Positions 37,069 to 45,758 are shown, counted from the first letter of the stretch. The stretch: DNA of 64,000 nucleotides from Pseudomonas putida (GCF_001941965.1 NZ_MKZO01000012.1:310001-374000); one strand, 5' to 3'. The notes: generated by a model from the sequence alone, not told the origin. Made by a program: numbers and translations.

Positions 37069-38457
37069 ATGCAGACTCTGGACACTACCCTCCTCATCAT
37101 CGGTGGCGGCCCCGGCGGCTACATCGCCGCGATCCGCGCCGGGCAACTGGGCATTCCGACCATTCTGGTGGAAGGCCAGGCCCTCGGTGGCACCTGCCTG
37201 AATGTCGGCTGCATCCCGTCGAAGGCGCTGATCCATGTCGCCGAGCAGTTCCACCAGACCGAGCAGCACAGCCGGAAATCCAGCCTCGGCATCAAGGTCG
37301 TCGCGCCGAGCCTGGATATCGGCCAGAGCGTGGCCTGGAAGGACGGCATCGTCGACCGCCTGACCACAGGCGTGGCCGCCCTGCTGAAGAAAAACGACGT
37401 AAAGGTGATCCATGGCTGGGCCAGGGTCATCGACGGCAAGCTGGTGGAAATCGACGGCCAGGACCTGCGGATTCGCTGCGAGCACCTGTTGCTTGCCACC
37501 GGTTCCAGCAGCGTGGAACTGCCGATGCTGCCGCTGGGTGGCGCGGTGGTTTCCTCCACCGAAGCGCTGTCGCCCAAGGCGCTGCCCAAGCGCCTGACCG
37601 TGGTCGGTGGCGGCTATATCGGCCTGGAGCTGGGCATCGTCTATCGCAAGCTCGGCGTTGAGGTCAGCGTGGTGGAAGCCCGGGATCGCATCCTGCCGAC
37701 CTACGACGCCGAACTGACCCAGCCGGTGGCCGAATCGCTGAAGAAACTCGGGGTGCAGCTGTACCTCGGGCACAGTGTGGAAGGCTTCGATGCGACGGAA
37801 AAACGCCTGAAGGTGCGCAAGCCGGATGGCGAGGAACTGGCGCTGGAGACGGACCAGGTGCTGGTTGCGGTTGGCCGTCGTCCGCGGACCAAGGGTTTTA
37901 ATCTCGAAGCCCTGGAATTGAAGATGAACGGTGCCGCGATTGCCATCGACGAGCGTTGCCAGACCAGCATGCGCAATGTCTGGGCTATCGGTGACGTGGC
38001 GGGCGAGCCGATGCTGGCGCACCGGGCCATGGCCCAGGGCGAGATGGTTGCCGAGCTGATCGCCGGCAAACAGCGGGCGTTCACGCCGGCGGCCATTGCG
38101 GCGGTGTGCTTTACCGATCCTGAGGTTGTGGTGGCAGGCAAGACCTCTGAAACTGCCAAGGAAGAAGGCCTCGATTGCCTGGTCGCGCAGTTCCCCTTCG
38201 CCGCCAATGGCCGGGCCATGACCCTGGAATCGAAGAGCGGTTTCGTGCGGGTGGTGGCGCGGCGGGACAATCACTTGATCGTCGGCTGGCAGGCGGTCGG
38301 GGTGGGGGTTTCGGAGCTGTCCACGGCGTTTGCCCAGTCACTGGAGATGGGCGCGCGACTGGAGGATGTGGCGGGGACCATTCATGCCCATCCGACCTTG
38401 GGTGAGGCGGTGCAGGAAGCGGCACTGAGAGCACTGGGCCACGCCCTGCATATCTAG
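37069..38457 (+). CDS. lpdV: Dihydrolipoyl dehydrogenase (E3) of the branched-chain complex
   Basis: Flavoprotein E3, 462 residues from the ATG at 37069; a GTG at 37063 overlapping the bkdB stop is also possible. The FAD loop is [11 protein letters not shown] (10-20). The redox disulphide lies in [11 protein letters not shown] (Cys43, Cys48). The NAD loop is [14 protein letters not shown]-terminal [13 protein letters not shown] holds the catalytic His. LpdV is the dedicated E3 of the Pseudomonas bkd operon. Confidence 0.96.
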   Translation: MQTLDTTLLIIGGGPGGYIAAIRAGQLGIPTILVEGQALGGTCLNVGCIPSKALIHVAEQFHQTEQHSRKSSLGIKVVAPSLDIGQSVAWKDGIVDRLTTGVAALLKKNDVKVIHGWARVIDGKLVEIDGQDLRIRCEHLLLATGSSSVELPMLPLGGAVVSSTEALSPKALPKRLTVVGGGYIGLELGIVYRKLGVEVSVVEARDRILPTYDAELTQPVAESLKKLGVQLYLGHSVEGFDATEKRLKVRKPDGEELALETDQVLVAVGRRPRTKGFNLEALELKMNGAAIAIDERCQTSMRNVWAIGDVAGEPMLAHRAMAQGEMVAELIAGKQRAFTPAAIAAVCFTDPEVVVAGKTSETAKEEGLDCLVAQFPFAANGRAMTLESKSGFVRVVARRDNHLIVGWQAVGVGVSELSTAFAQSLEMGARLEDVAGTIHAHPTLGEAVQEAALRALGHALHI

Positions 38458-38478
38458 AACCGAAAGCACGACGCTGCA

Positions 38479-38558
38479 CCCTGTGGGAGCTGGCTTGCCA
38501 GCGATTGCGATGGTGAATTCACCAAAGTCATCGCTGGCAAGCCAGCTCCCACAGGGTC
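38479..38558. repeat. REPIN (inward class) after lpdV
   Basis: REP arms in the order CTGTGGGAGCTGGC...GCCAGCTCCCACAG, with a 22-nt centre containing GGTGAATTCACC. It shares this centre with the copies near 43200, 52260 and 54580. Confidence 0.9.
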
Positions 38559-38578
38559 CGCGCTCTCCATCAGAAACC

Positions 38579-38612
38579 AAGAAGGCCGCTCAGTGAGCGG
38601 CCTTCTTGTGTT
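38579..38612. terminator. Bidirectional terminator between lpdV and the methyltransferase gene
   Basis: AAGAAGGCCGCTCA and TGAGCGGCCTTCTT pair almost immediately (hairpin with minimal loop). T-rich sequence follows on the plus strand (TTCTTGTGTTT) and, more weakly, on the minus strand. It sits between convergent genes. Confidence 0.85.
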
Positions 38613-38624
38613 TCAGCAGTCCAT

Positions 38625-39347
38625 TCAGACGCGGAAATAACCCACGGTCGAATCGAACGGCAGACGCTTCAGCTCGATCTTGTTCAGATCCAGCACATCA
38701 CGCAGTGCTGCGGTCTCACCTGGGAAGTTGCGGTAGGCAACTTCGTCCAGGACCACGATGGCACCCTTCGGCATGTACGGCAGGAAGGTTTCCAGCGCCA
38801 CCTTGGTCGACGAGTACAGGTCGGTGTCGAGGATCAGCATCGCCACCACCAGGTCCGGACGGGTCTTGACGAAGGCCGGGACGGTTTCGAGGATGTCGCC
38901 CTTGACGATCTCGCAACGCGGGATGCGGTTGACGGGACGGATCAGGTCGTTGGCGTCGATCATGTCCTGGATCAGGGTCTCGTCGGTGTCGGAGAACATC
39001 TTCTCGTTGATGTCCGCCGGGTCTTCCTTCTCGTCGATGCTGGCAAAGCCCTGGAAGGTGTCGAAACCGATGATCGAGCGGTTGATCGCATACGGCTCGA
39101 GAATCATCGACAGCTGCATGTAGAGCATCAACGAGTTGCCCTTGTACACGCCGCATTCAACGATGGCGCCCGGTACGTCCTGGACCATCTTGAACAGTTC
39201 GATCCGCGACAGCGCCGCGGTCACGGCGATGCGGTTGGCGAAGACGAAGGGGGCGTCGGCCACGTATTGGGCATCGACACGGCTCAGCACGCTGGCACGC
39301 TTTTCGTTGTACTCGACCTCGGCAGCGGTCAGACGACGCTTGGTCAT
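38625..39347 (-). CDS. TylF/MycF-type SAM-dependent O-methyltransferase
   Basis: A 240-residue class I methyltransferase of the macrocin O-methyltransferase (TylF) family. A SAM motif IVECGVYKGNS lies near 62-72. The Mg-binding acidic segment ILDTDLYSSTKVALETFLPYMPKGAIVVLDE is near 170-200. Relatives methylate deoxysugar hydroxyls. Its ATG overlaps the stop of the dioxygenase gene upstream (ATGA), so the two proteins are probably made together. Substrate unknown; a surface or flagellar glycan is plausible. Confidence 0.82.
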   Translation of the reverse strand: MTKRRLTAAEVEYNEKRASVLSRVDAQYVADAPFVFANRIAVTAALSRIELFKMVQDVPGAIVECGVYKGNSLMLYMQLSMILEPYAINRSIIGFDTFQGFASIDEKEDPADINEKMFSDTDETLIQDMIDANDLIRPVNRIPRCEIVKGDILETVPAFVKTRPDLVVAMLILDTDLYSSTKVALETFLPYMPKGAIVVLDEVAYRNFPGETAALRDVLDLNKIELKRLPFDSTVGYFRV

Positions 39348-40210
39348 GGATTAACTCCCTGGAATTGCGAAAAGTCGCTGGCATGGAAAAGGTCTTTGAA
39401 GCCGGCTTCCACGTCGAAACAGCCGTTGTCGACATTGGGCGCGCCGCGCTTCTGAATCAGGTCCTGCAGGTGGATCAGGCGGAAGTCCACGCTGAAACGG
39501 ATACGGTCGGTGCGGTTGGCCACGGTGCCGTGCAGGTGCGAACCGGAGAAGGTCAGGATCTCGCCGCTGTTGCCGGCCACGCGGATTTCCGAGGAGTCGT
39601 CGACCTCTTCCAGCGGCACCGGGTGGATGCGGGTTTCCTGGGTGATGTTGTCCTTGGCCTTGATCCGCTGGTTGGTGATCCAGTCGGTCAGGCTCCAGCT
39701 ATGGGACGAGTTCTCCACCGGCCGGGTGAAGTAGGCCGGGTTGATCATCATGGTCTGGTCGGGCTCGATGGTGTAGATCGGCATCCAGGTGTTGATCTGG
39801 CAATCGACGTTGCCGTACCAGGTGTCGCGGTGCGGCTTGTAGGCGTAGCTGACGCCGGCGTGCAGGTAGTCGTAGTTGGGCACGACACGGATGCGCGGCA
39901 CGTCGAACAGGTAGTCGTCCGGGTTGGCGCCGATTTCCAGCACGTAGTCGCGGATCAGCGCCTTCGCCTGCGGGCCGTTGGTGAACTGGCGCTTGAGCCG
40001 GGTGACGTGCTCGACGAAGGTTTCCACCGGCATCTGCTTGTGCAGCGACAGGTGGTCGGTTTCGCCGTCGAAGGCGTCGGTGATGCTGTGCCGGGCCAGG
40101 GCGCAGAGCTCGTGGGCGCTGCGCAGGTTGGTATCGAGGAAGATATCGCCCGCATAGACCTGCTCGCGGAATGCCGGCTTCTTCTGCAACTGGTTGATGT
40201 AGAGATTCAT
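39344..40210 (-). CDS. Putative Fe(II)/2-oxoglutarate dioxygenase (PhyH-like)
   Basis: A 288-residue protein from the ATG at 40210 (MNLYINQLQ); longer frames have no ribosome site. A facial-triad pattern is visible: H127-x-D129 in YKPHRDTWYG, a distal histidine in FSGSHLHGT (His225 or 227), then an arginine in RIRFSVDFR for 2-oxoglutarate. Spacing suits phytanoyl-CoA-dioxygenase-type oxygenases. It is translationally coupled to the TylF-type methyltransferase, suggesting hydroxylation followed by methylation of one substrate. I do not recognise a named homologue. Confidence 0.65.
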   Translation of the reverse strand: MNLYINQLQKKPAFREQVYAGDIFLDTNLRSAHELCALARHSITDAFDGETDHLSLHKQMPVETFVEHVTRLKRQFTNGPQAKALIRDYVLEIGANPDDYLFDVPRIRVVPNYDYLHAGVSYAYKPHRDTWYGNVDCQINTWMPIYTIEPDQTMMINPAYFTRPVENSSHSWSLTDWITNQRIKAKDNITQETRIHPVPLEEVDDSSEIRVAGNSGEILTFSGSHLHGTVANRTDRIRFSVDFRLIHLQDLIQKRGAPNVDNGCFDVEAGFKDLFHASDFSQFQGVNP

Positions 40211-40402
40211 TGGTGCCTCTTCCTCATAAAGACTGATGCCCGCCGGGCGGGCCATGAATTGAAGTGGACGCAAGGCGACGCCCCCCTGCCCCTCGGCAGG
40301 CAACTCCAACCGCATGGGCTACCGGGTCATGAGCCCGGTTCTAGTGATCTTGTGATCGGCATCAGGCGGGCAAACTTTAATACCGCCGGGAAGGTTACAA
40401 GG

Positions 40403-40420
40403 CTTGCCGCTGACGGCAAG
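40403..40420. promoter_or_regulatory. Inverted repeat, candidate enhancer-binding site
   Basis: CTTGCCG-CTGA-CGGCAAG is a perfect 7+7 inverted repeat centred about 110 bp before the predicted start of the adjacent sigma-54 promoter, a usual distance for bacterial enhancer-binding proteins. The responsible protein is not identifiable. Otherwise the 40211-40554 gap shows only a shorter CCCGT-AAC-ACGGG repeat at about 40469-40481. Confidence 0.5.
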
Positions 40421-40494
40421 GGGTTTCCGCCCGGAGGCAAGGCGACACACCGCTTCGTTGCTGGAAGCCCCGTAACACGGGACCTGGATCAAGC

Positions 40495-40510
40495 TGGCAC
40501 AGCTATTGCC
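40495..40510 (+). promoter_or_regulatory. Sigma-54 promoter of the hypothetical gene at 40555
   Basis: TGGCAC-N5-TTGCC matches the RpoN consensus at all core positions (GG and GC 12 bp apart). The start would be near 40521, followed by an AAGGAGG ribosome site and a GTG start at 40555. Confidence 0.75.
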
Positions 40511-40554
40511 CTGTATCCCGGAGCATTGTCGCCCCACTCAAGGAGGTTGATCCC

Positions 40555-41157
40555 GTGAGCATCATCAATGGTCATGGCTGGCAGAACGCCGCCATCCAGC
40601 AACATCGCACCCTGCCCGCCGTTTCCGGCGTGGACGGGCAAGCCTATCAGGCCGAGACCGCGACGGCCTCGTCGGTTGCCACCGTTGCCAGCGCGGCAGC
40701 GGCGAGCAGTGCGTCCGGCTCCACCTACCAGGATGCCAAGGATGCGCAGGACGAGGCCTTCGCCAAGCTCAAGGTGGCGCTGCAGAACACCGACAGCAGC
40801 AGCGTCAGCGAGTCGGACGAGGGCACCTCGACCACCCGCAGCGCGGCCCAGGAATTCCGTGACTACATGGCGTTGTCCCCGGAAGAGAAGATCCGCCTGA
40901 AGATGCTCAACGAGCTGGGGCTGACCGAGGAAGACTACGAGGCGTTGCCGCCGGAGAAGAAGGACGCGATCGACAAGCAGATCGCCCAGCGCCTGAAGGA
41001 CGAGAGCGAGGTCAAGTCCATGGCCAGCCTGCAGCCACAGATGCAGGTGGCGATGGCGGCACAGGGCCTGATCAAGCCGGTAAGTGAGGTCGAGGCGGCG
41101 GATCCGGCGCAGGTGCGCAAGGACCGGGAGGATCGGGAAGATCCGTTTAATGTGTGA
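40555..41157 (+). CDS. Hypothetical cytoplasmic protein under sigma-54 control
   Basis: A 200-residue protein with no recognised family. The GTG start is fixed by AAGGAGG 9 nt upstream. The first 100 residues are Ala/Ser/Thr-rich and probably disordered. Residues about 100-150 form an acidic/basic helical module (EFRDYMALSPEEKIRLKMLNELGLTEEDYEALPPEKK, given in part) that I recall as recurrent in Pseudomonas hypothetical proteins. There is no signal peptide or membrane segment. A sigma-54 promoter and a far-upstream inverted repeat suggest regulated expression, possibly motility- or nitrogen-related. Confidence 0.75.
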   Translation: MSIINGHGWQNAAIQQHRTLPAVSGVDGQAYQAETATASSVATVASAAAASSASGSTYQDAKDAQDEAFAKLKVALQNTDSSSVSESDEGTSTTRSAAQEFRDYMALSPEEKIRLKMLNELGLTEEDYEALPPEKKDAIDKQIAQRLKDESEVKSMASLQPQMQVAMAAQGLIKPVSEVEAADPAQVRKDREDREDPFNV

Positions 41158-41167
41158 TGGGCTTTAG

Positions 41168-41250
41168 GGCCCTATCGCTGGCAAGCCAGCTCCCACAAGG
41201 ATCGCGTGCACCGCCGAACCTGTGGGAGCTGGCTTGCCAGCGATGAGGCC
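41168..41250. repeat. REPIN between hypothetical gene and NDH-2-like gene
   Basis: Outward-class REP pair around about 25 bp, between convergent genes; the loop (ATCGCGTGCACCGCCGAACC) resembles that of the copy at 25079. Confidence 0.9.
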
Positions 41251-41270
41251 ATCAGCCCTGTGCAGATACC

Positions 41271-42458
41271 TCAGGCAATCGGAATCATCGGATCCGCCGC
41301 CGCCAATGCCACCGCCCTGTCAGCCACCGGCGGATAGATCCACTGGGTATTGATCTGCCGCTTCAGCGCCTTGCCCTCCTCTCGCACCAGCTTCACCTGG
41401 CGATCCCAGCCCTCGGTGAACACCGCGCCCCAGCCGCCCAGATCGAGGCAGGTCACATACTTGGGCTGGCGATACACCACCGGCTCCACCCCGATCAACC
41501 GCGCCGCCGCATTGTTGCCGGCATGCCGCCCCAGCGGAATCGCGTGCTGGCAGGTCATCAGCGCATGGTTGCCGAGATCGTCGGTCGCGGCATAGGCGGT
41601 GTCCCCTGCCGCGAACACCGCGTCCTGACCGATCACCCGCAGATGTTCGTCCACATGCAGGCGCCCCATACGGTCGCGCTCGCCGGGAACCTGCGCAGTC
41701 AGCGCACTGGCCTGCACACCGGTGGTCCAGATCACCGTACTGGCCTCGATTCGCTGGCCATCCGACAAGGTCACGCCCTCGGCATCCACCACTTCCACCG
41801 AAGCGTTCAAGCGCCACTCCACGCCCAGTTCCGCACTCGCCTCGGCAATCGAGCGGGCGATCTCCTCACCCTGTGAAGCACCAATGGCCTGGCCGCGATC
41901 AACCACGATCACCCGCACCTCGGCAGCGTCACCCAGCACCTCGCGCAGACGAGCCGGCATCTCGGTCGCCGTCTCGATTCCGGTGAAACCACCACCAGCC
42001 ACCACCACGGTATTACGTGCCGCCGAGTATGGGCGCTGGGCAAGGGATTTCAGGTGCTGCTCAAGGCGCACCGCCTCCTCGATCCGGTCGACATCGAAAG
42101 CATGCTCGACCGACCGCGCCAACCCGCTGCCGGTCGCCAGGACCAACTGGTCATAGTGCGCGACCGCAGCATTGCCCTGCCCATCCACATACTCGACACG
42201 CTTGCCGGATACATCGATGTGCTGCGCGGCGCCCTGGATAAAGCGTACGCCGGTCACGGCGAACAACTCGCCCAGCGGCGCCATCAGGCTGGCTGCATCC
42301 GGCTCATAGAAGCGCGGACGGATACGCAGTTCGGCCTGGGGCGCCAGGACGCTGACCATGGCGTCCGAACGGCCATGCATCTCCAGCAGGCGGGTGGCGC
42401 TCAGGGCGCTCCACAGACCGCCGAAACCGGCGCCAAGAACAAGAATGTGCTGCTTCAT
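41271..42458 (-). CDS. NAD(P)/FAD-dependent oxidoreductase, NDH-2-like
   Basis: A 395-residue flavoprotein with an FAD loop ILVLGAGFGGLW (5-16), a second dinucleotide loop NTVVVAGGGFTGIETATEM near 145 and a third motif AVFAAGDTAYA near 270. This is the type II NADH dehydrogenase/sulfide-quinone reductase fold. The ATG at 42458 is preferred over the extended frame, which would run into the operator. It is divergent from an Rrf2 regulator and a shared palindrome lies between them. The electron acceptor (quinone or other) is uncertain. Confidence 0.82.
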   Translation of the reverse strand: MKQHILVLGAGFGGLWSALSATRLLEMHGRSDAMVSVLAPQAELRIRPRFYEPDAASLMAPLGELFAVTGVRFIQGAAQHIDVSGKRVEYVDGQGNAAVAHYDQLVLATGSGLARSVEHAFDVDRIEEAVRLEQHLKSLAQRPYSAARNTVVVAGGGFTGIETATEMPARLREVLGDAAEVRVIVVDRGQAIGASQGEEIARSIAEASAELGVEWRLNASVEVVDAEGVTLSDGQRIEASTVIWTTGVQASALTAQVPGERDRMGRLHVDEHLRVIGQDAVFAAGDTAYAATDDLGNHALMTCQHAIPLGRHAGNNAAARLIGVEPVVYRQPKYVTCLDLGGWGAVFTEGWDRQVKLVREEGKALKRQINTQWIYPPVADRAVALAAADPMIPIA

Positions 42459-42492
42459 CGTGCTGCTCCGCATCAGTGAGGTTCGATTCAAT

Positions 42493-42517
42493 AACTACGA
42501 CTGTATTAGTCGCAGTT
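42493..42517. promoter_or_regulatory. Palindromic operator, probable Rrf2 binding site
   Basis: AACTACGACT-GTATT-AGTCGCAGTT is a 10+10 inverted repeat with one mismatch and 5-bp spacer, in the divergent gap between the Rrf2 gene and the flavoprotein gene, 35 bp before the latter's ATG. Position suggests a repressor site; GC content is far below the flanking genes. Confidence 0.7.
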
Positions 42518-42610
42518 AATAAAATCAAGCCACCATTGGTCGGCGAGCGGCTTTGCCTGATCCCTGATGAAGCGCTAAAATTGGCGACCAGTTCAGTCGG
42601 AGATAGGCAG

Positions 42611-43150
42611 ATGTCGTTGTACAGCGCGGGGGTCGAATACGGCATTCATTGCCTGATATTCCTGGTGGGGGACGGCGGTGAAAGCCGTGACGCCAGCGTG
42701 CGCGACCTGGCCGAATTGCAGGGCGTGCCCCAGGATTACCTGGCGAAGATCTTCACCAAGCTGGCCAAGGCGAAACTGGTCGCGGCCACCGAGGGCGTGC
42801 GCGGCGGTTTTCGCCTGGCGCGGCCGGCGGATGAAATCACCCTGCTGGATATCGTCACGGCCATCGACGGGCAGAAGCTGATCTTCGACTGCCGCGAGAT
42901 TCGTGGGCGTTGTGCGCTGTTCGAAGGCGAGCCACCGGGCTGGGCCATCGAGGGGCCGTGTGCCGTGCATGCGGCGATGATCACTGCGCAGAAGCGCATG
43001 GAAGAGGCGCTGGCCCAGCAGACCGTGCTGGACCTGGCGCGAAGGGTCGGGCGCAAGGCGCCGGCGGGGTTCGGGGCGCAGGTGGATGACTGGATGGGGG
43101 GACGGCGGGAAAAGAAGGCGGCTGGAGACATTCCCCTCACTGAAGTCTGA
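42611..43150 (+). CDS. Rrf2 family transcriptional regulator with three cysteines
   Basis: A 179-residue Rrf2-family winged-helix regulator from the ATG at 42611 (MSLYSAGVEYGIHCL). The DNA-binding part contains VRDLAELQGVPQDYLAKIFTKLAKAKLVAATEGVRGGF. Three cysteines (94, 101, 117) are placed like the Fe-S cluster ligands of IscR/NsrR, so redox or nitric-oxide sensing is plausible. It probably controls itself and the divergent flavoprotein through the palindrome between them. Confidence 0.85.
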   Translation: MSLYSAGVEYGIHCLIFLVGDGGESRDASVRDLAELQGVPQDYLAKIFTKLAKAKLVAATEGVRGGFRLARPADEITLLDIVTAIDGQKLIFDCREIRGRCALFEGEPPGWAIEGPCAVHAAMITAQKRMEEALAQQTVLDLARRVGRKAPAGFGAQVDDWMGGRREKKAAGDIPLTEV

Positions 43151-43160
43151 TCAAGAATCC

Positions 43161-43270
43161 AAAGAGCGACCGAGGACCCTGTGGGAGCTGGCTTGCCAGC
43201 GATTGCAATAGTGAGTTCACCATAGCTATCGCTGGCAAGCCAGCTCCCACAGGGTCCTCGGTCGCTCTTT
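43161..43270. repeat. REPIN extended to a perfect 43-bp inverted repeat
   Basis: The arms 43161-43203 and 43228-43270 are perfect complements over 43 nt, including about 19 nt outside the REP core (AAAGAGCGACCGAGGACCC). The 24-nt centre holds the inward-class GTGAGTTCACC. It lies between the convergent Rrf2 and TraX-like genes and could terminate both. Confidence 0.92.
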
Positions 43271-43276
43271 CGGTAT

Positions 43277-43960
43277 CTACAGGAGGCTGAAGAGTTTGAT
43301 TGCAGCCAAGTGCACCGGATAGAACCACCATCCCCAGCGCCCCACCGGCAGCACCCGGCCAGGCCATTCCCGGCGTAACAGTTCCAGCCCAACAAACACC
43401 GCCATGAACGCAGTCCCCGCCACCATCACCGACACCGGCGCCAGCGGATGCTCGAACAGCCAGCTATTGGTGAAATTCCCCGCCATCGCCAGAAACCCCG
43501 CCAGCCAGGCAAAACGCCCGTCCTTCAAAGCCATCAGCAACGCCGCCGGCAGCAACACGCCGGGCAAACCGTACATCAGCCATTCGCTCGCCAACGTCGC
43601 CGTGATTGCCGCCAAGAACGCCATGGCCGCCGTGGCGCGAGTACGCAGATGCACACCCCAGGCGATAAGCAGCCCGAGGCCCAGGGTCGGCATCACATTC
43701 AGGGTCATCGAGCCGTTATCGAGCCAGCGATAAGGCACTTCGGACAGCAGGGAAAACCCGACGAACCACCCAAGATACCGCCACCTGACCACCGCCGAAC
43801 GCGCCACATTGGCCGCCAGCGCCAGGCAAAAAAACGGAAATGCCAGCCGCCCCGTGACAAACAGCCAGTCCTGCTCCGGCCACAGATACCTCAGGTGATC
43901 GCCGATCATGGTGACGATCGCCAGCCACTTGAGCAGATCGAGGGACGCCGAGCGGGCCAT
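43277..43960 (-). CDS. TraX family membrane protein
   Basis: A 227-residue inner-membrane protein with seven or more hydrophobic segments. The start SLDLLKWLAIVTMIGDHLRYLWP and YRWLDNGSMTLNVMPTLGLGLLIAW are hallmarks of the TraX family (F-pilin N-acetylase and relatives). There are no conjugation genes nearby, so it probably acetylates something else. The start overlaps the AraC-type gene's stop by one base (TGATG), implying coupled expression. Confidence 0.85.
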   Translation of the reverse strand: MARSASLDLLKWLAIVTMIGDHLRYLWPEQDWLFVTGRLAFPFFCLALAANVARSAVVRWRYLGWFVGFSLLSEVPYRWLDNGSMTLNVMPTLGLGLLIAWGVHLRTRATAAMAFLAAITATLASEWLMYGLPGVLLPAALLMALKDGRFAWLAGFLAMAGNFTNSWLFEHPLAPVSVMVAGTAFMAVFVGLELLRREWPGRVLPVGRWGWWFYPVHLAAIKLFSLL

Positions 43961-44775
43961 CAGCGCGAGCGGAACGCGGCGGGTGTCACCCCGACGACTT
44001 TCTTGAACGCCCGGGCCATATGGCTCTGGTCGAAGAAGCCGCAGGCCACCGCCGCCTCGGCCAGATCCATACCGGTGCGCAACAGCGCCTGCACCCGCGC
44101 CACGCGCTTCTGGATCTGGTAGCTGTGCGGCGCCACCCCGACCTCGCGCTTGAACACCCGGATCAGGTAGAGCGGGTCCATCCCCGCCTCCAGGCCGAGG
44201 GTTTCCAGGGACAGGTTGTGCTCCGCCTCGCTGTCCAGGCGGCTGCGGATACGCCGTACCGCATCACGCTCCGGGCGAGCGGAGCGGGCCAGCTCATGCC
44301 CGTGCTGTTCGAACAACCCGGCAAGCATCTCCACCAGCAGCGTCTCGCGCTCCAGCGGCAAGCGCGACTCGGCAATGGCTTGATGGGTCAGCAACAGGCG
44401 CCGGGCGAACCGCGGATCATCGGTCATCGGCTGGCGAAACAGATGCACATGCTGACTGCCGTAGCGCCCTTGCAGCACCAGGTCGTTCAGCCAGCACGGA
44501 TCGACGTAGAGCATGCGATAGACCCAACCGGCATTGTCCACTGGCACGCCATCATGGATTTCCCCCGGGCTGAGGGTCACCACCGTGCCAGCGCCGCCGA
44601 AGTGATGAGCGCCCCGGTAATAGAGCTTCTCGACCCCCTGGGTGATCACCCCGAAGGCATAGCGGTCGTGGCTGTGCCGGCCGAAATGCTGCTGGCTGTA
44701 GCGCGCGCTGAGCAGTTCGCAGCCACCTTCGGGGATGCGCAGGAACTGCGAGAAGTCCTTCTCTTGTGGCGTCAT
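43960..44775 (-). CDS. AraC family transcriptional regulator
   Basis: A 271-residue regulator from the ATG at 44775 (MTPQEKDFSQFLRIP). The N-terminal cupin-like sensor domain contains HFGRHSHDRYAFGVI and SPGEIHDG. The C-terminal double helix-turn-helix contains LSLETLGLEAGMDPLYLIRVFKREVGVAPHSY and FFDQSHMARAFKKVVGVTPAAFR. It is divergent from the EamA exporter, which it may control, and coupled to the TraX-like gene. Confidence 0.9.
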   Translation of the reverse strand: MTPQEKDFSQFLRIPEGGCELLSARYSQQHFGRHSHDRYAFGVITQGVEKLYYRGAHHFGGAGTVVTLSPGEIHDGVPVDNAGWVYRMLYVDPCWLNDLVLQGRYGSQHVHLFRQPMTDDPRFARRLLLTHQAIAESRLPLERETLLVEMLAGLFEQHGHELARSARPERDAVRRIRSRLDSEAEHNLSLETLGLEAGMDPLYLIRVFKREVGVAPHSYQIQKRVARVQALLRTGMDLAEAAVACGFFDQSHMARAFKKVVGVTPAAFRSR

Positions 44776-44860
44776 GGGTTGTCCAGTTTCGTCCAATCGT
44801 TGTGCCGACGGGCTTGATAGGTTCTGTGTTCCTACGCAAACCTGCAAGCGATGCAACGAC

Positions 44861-45751
44861 ATGCACACTCGAAAAGCCCTGCTCGAACTCACCCTTGGCG
44901 GCCTGATGCTCAGCCTCTCCGCCCTGGCCGTAGCCTTTGCCGATATCGGCGCAGGCGGTGCCGGTTTCTACCGGATGCTGTTCGCCTCGGTCCTGTTCTA
45001 CCTCAGCCTGAAATGGCGGCGGATCCCGGTGCGCCTGCCGTCGGCGGCTGCGGTGCGCCTCACCGCGCTGGCCGGCCTGTTCCTGGCCATCGACCTGATT
45101 CTCTGGCACCACAGCATCTACATCGTCGGCCCCGGTATCGGCTCGATCCTGACCAACTGCCAGGTGTTCTTCATGACGTTGCTCGGCCTGTGGCTGCTCA
45201 AGGAAAAACCGTCGCTGAATTTCAGCCTGGCCATCGGCCTGGCGTTCTTCGGTCTGTACCTGCTGCTGGCGCCGGAAATGAGCAGCGAAGTCGGCGTGCG
45301 CGGCGTGCTGTTCGGGATTGCCTCGGGGCTGGCCTATGCGGTCTGTGTCTACTACCTCAAGGCCGCCAGCCAGTTGCCCTGTGGCGGCGGCGACAAGCTC
45401 GCGCAGATGCTCAACCTGAGCCTGTGGGCCGGGCTGGTGATGCTCGGCTATGCGCTGCTGCGTGGGGAAAGCCTGGCCATCGGCGACGGGAAAACCCTGC
45501 TGATGCTGGTGATCTACGGGGTGATGGTGCAGTTCGTCGGCTGGCTGCTGGTCAATCGCTCGATCGGGCAGATCAGCCTGGGGCTGGCGGGGTTGATCCT
45601 GCTGCTGGAGCCGGTGATTACCTATTTCGTCGATGTGACGTTCCTGGGCAAATCGAGCTCGGCAGTGCAGATCGGCGGGGCGTTGCTGACGGTGGTGGCG
45701 GTGTATATCGGGTCGTTGCGGCCGCCTGAAAAGGTATGTGTCACGCAGTGA
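44861..45751 (+). CDS. EamA/DMT superfamily exporter
   Basis: A 296-residue protein with two EamA repeats and ten predicted membrane segments (ELTLGGLMLSLSALAVAFADIG first; LNLSLWAGLVMLGYALLRG begins part of the second half). The ATG at 44861 (MHTRKALL) is chosen because earlier starts fall within the divergent AraC gene. EamA proteins export amino acids or metabolites. AraC-EamA divergent pairs are common in Pseudomonas. Substrate unknown. Confidence 0.88.
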   Translation: MHTRKALLELTLGGLMLSLSALAVAFADIGAGGAGFYRMLFASVLFYLSLKWRRIPVRLPSAAAVRLTALAGLFLAIDLILWHHSIYIVGPGIGSILTNCQVFFMTLLGLWLLKEKPSLNFSLAIGLAFFGLYLLLAPEMSSEVGVRGVLFGIASGLAYAVCVYYLKAASQLPCGGGDKLAQMLNLSLWAGLVMLGYALLRGESLAIGDGKTLLMLVIYGVMVQFVGWLLVNRSIGQISLGLAGLILLLEPVITYFVDVTFLGKSSSAVQIGGALLTVVAVYIGSLRPPEKVCVTQ

Positions 45752-45758
45752 CCTTACT

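Noticed and set aside
38479..38558. Paired repeats considered as a CRISPR array
   Set aside because: The units are inverted, not direct, occur in pairs scattered through intergenic gaps, and have no regular spacers; they are REPINs.
43277..43960. TraX-like gene as evidence for a conjugative element
   Set aside because: No other transfer, integrase or relaxase genes are nearby; TraX-family proteins are common chromosomal membrane acyltransferase relatives.
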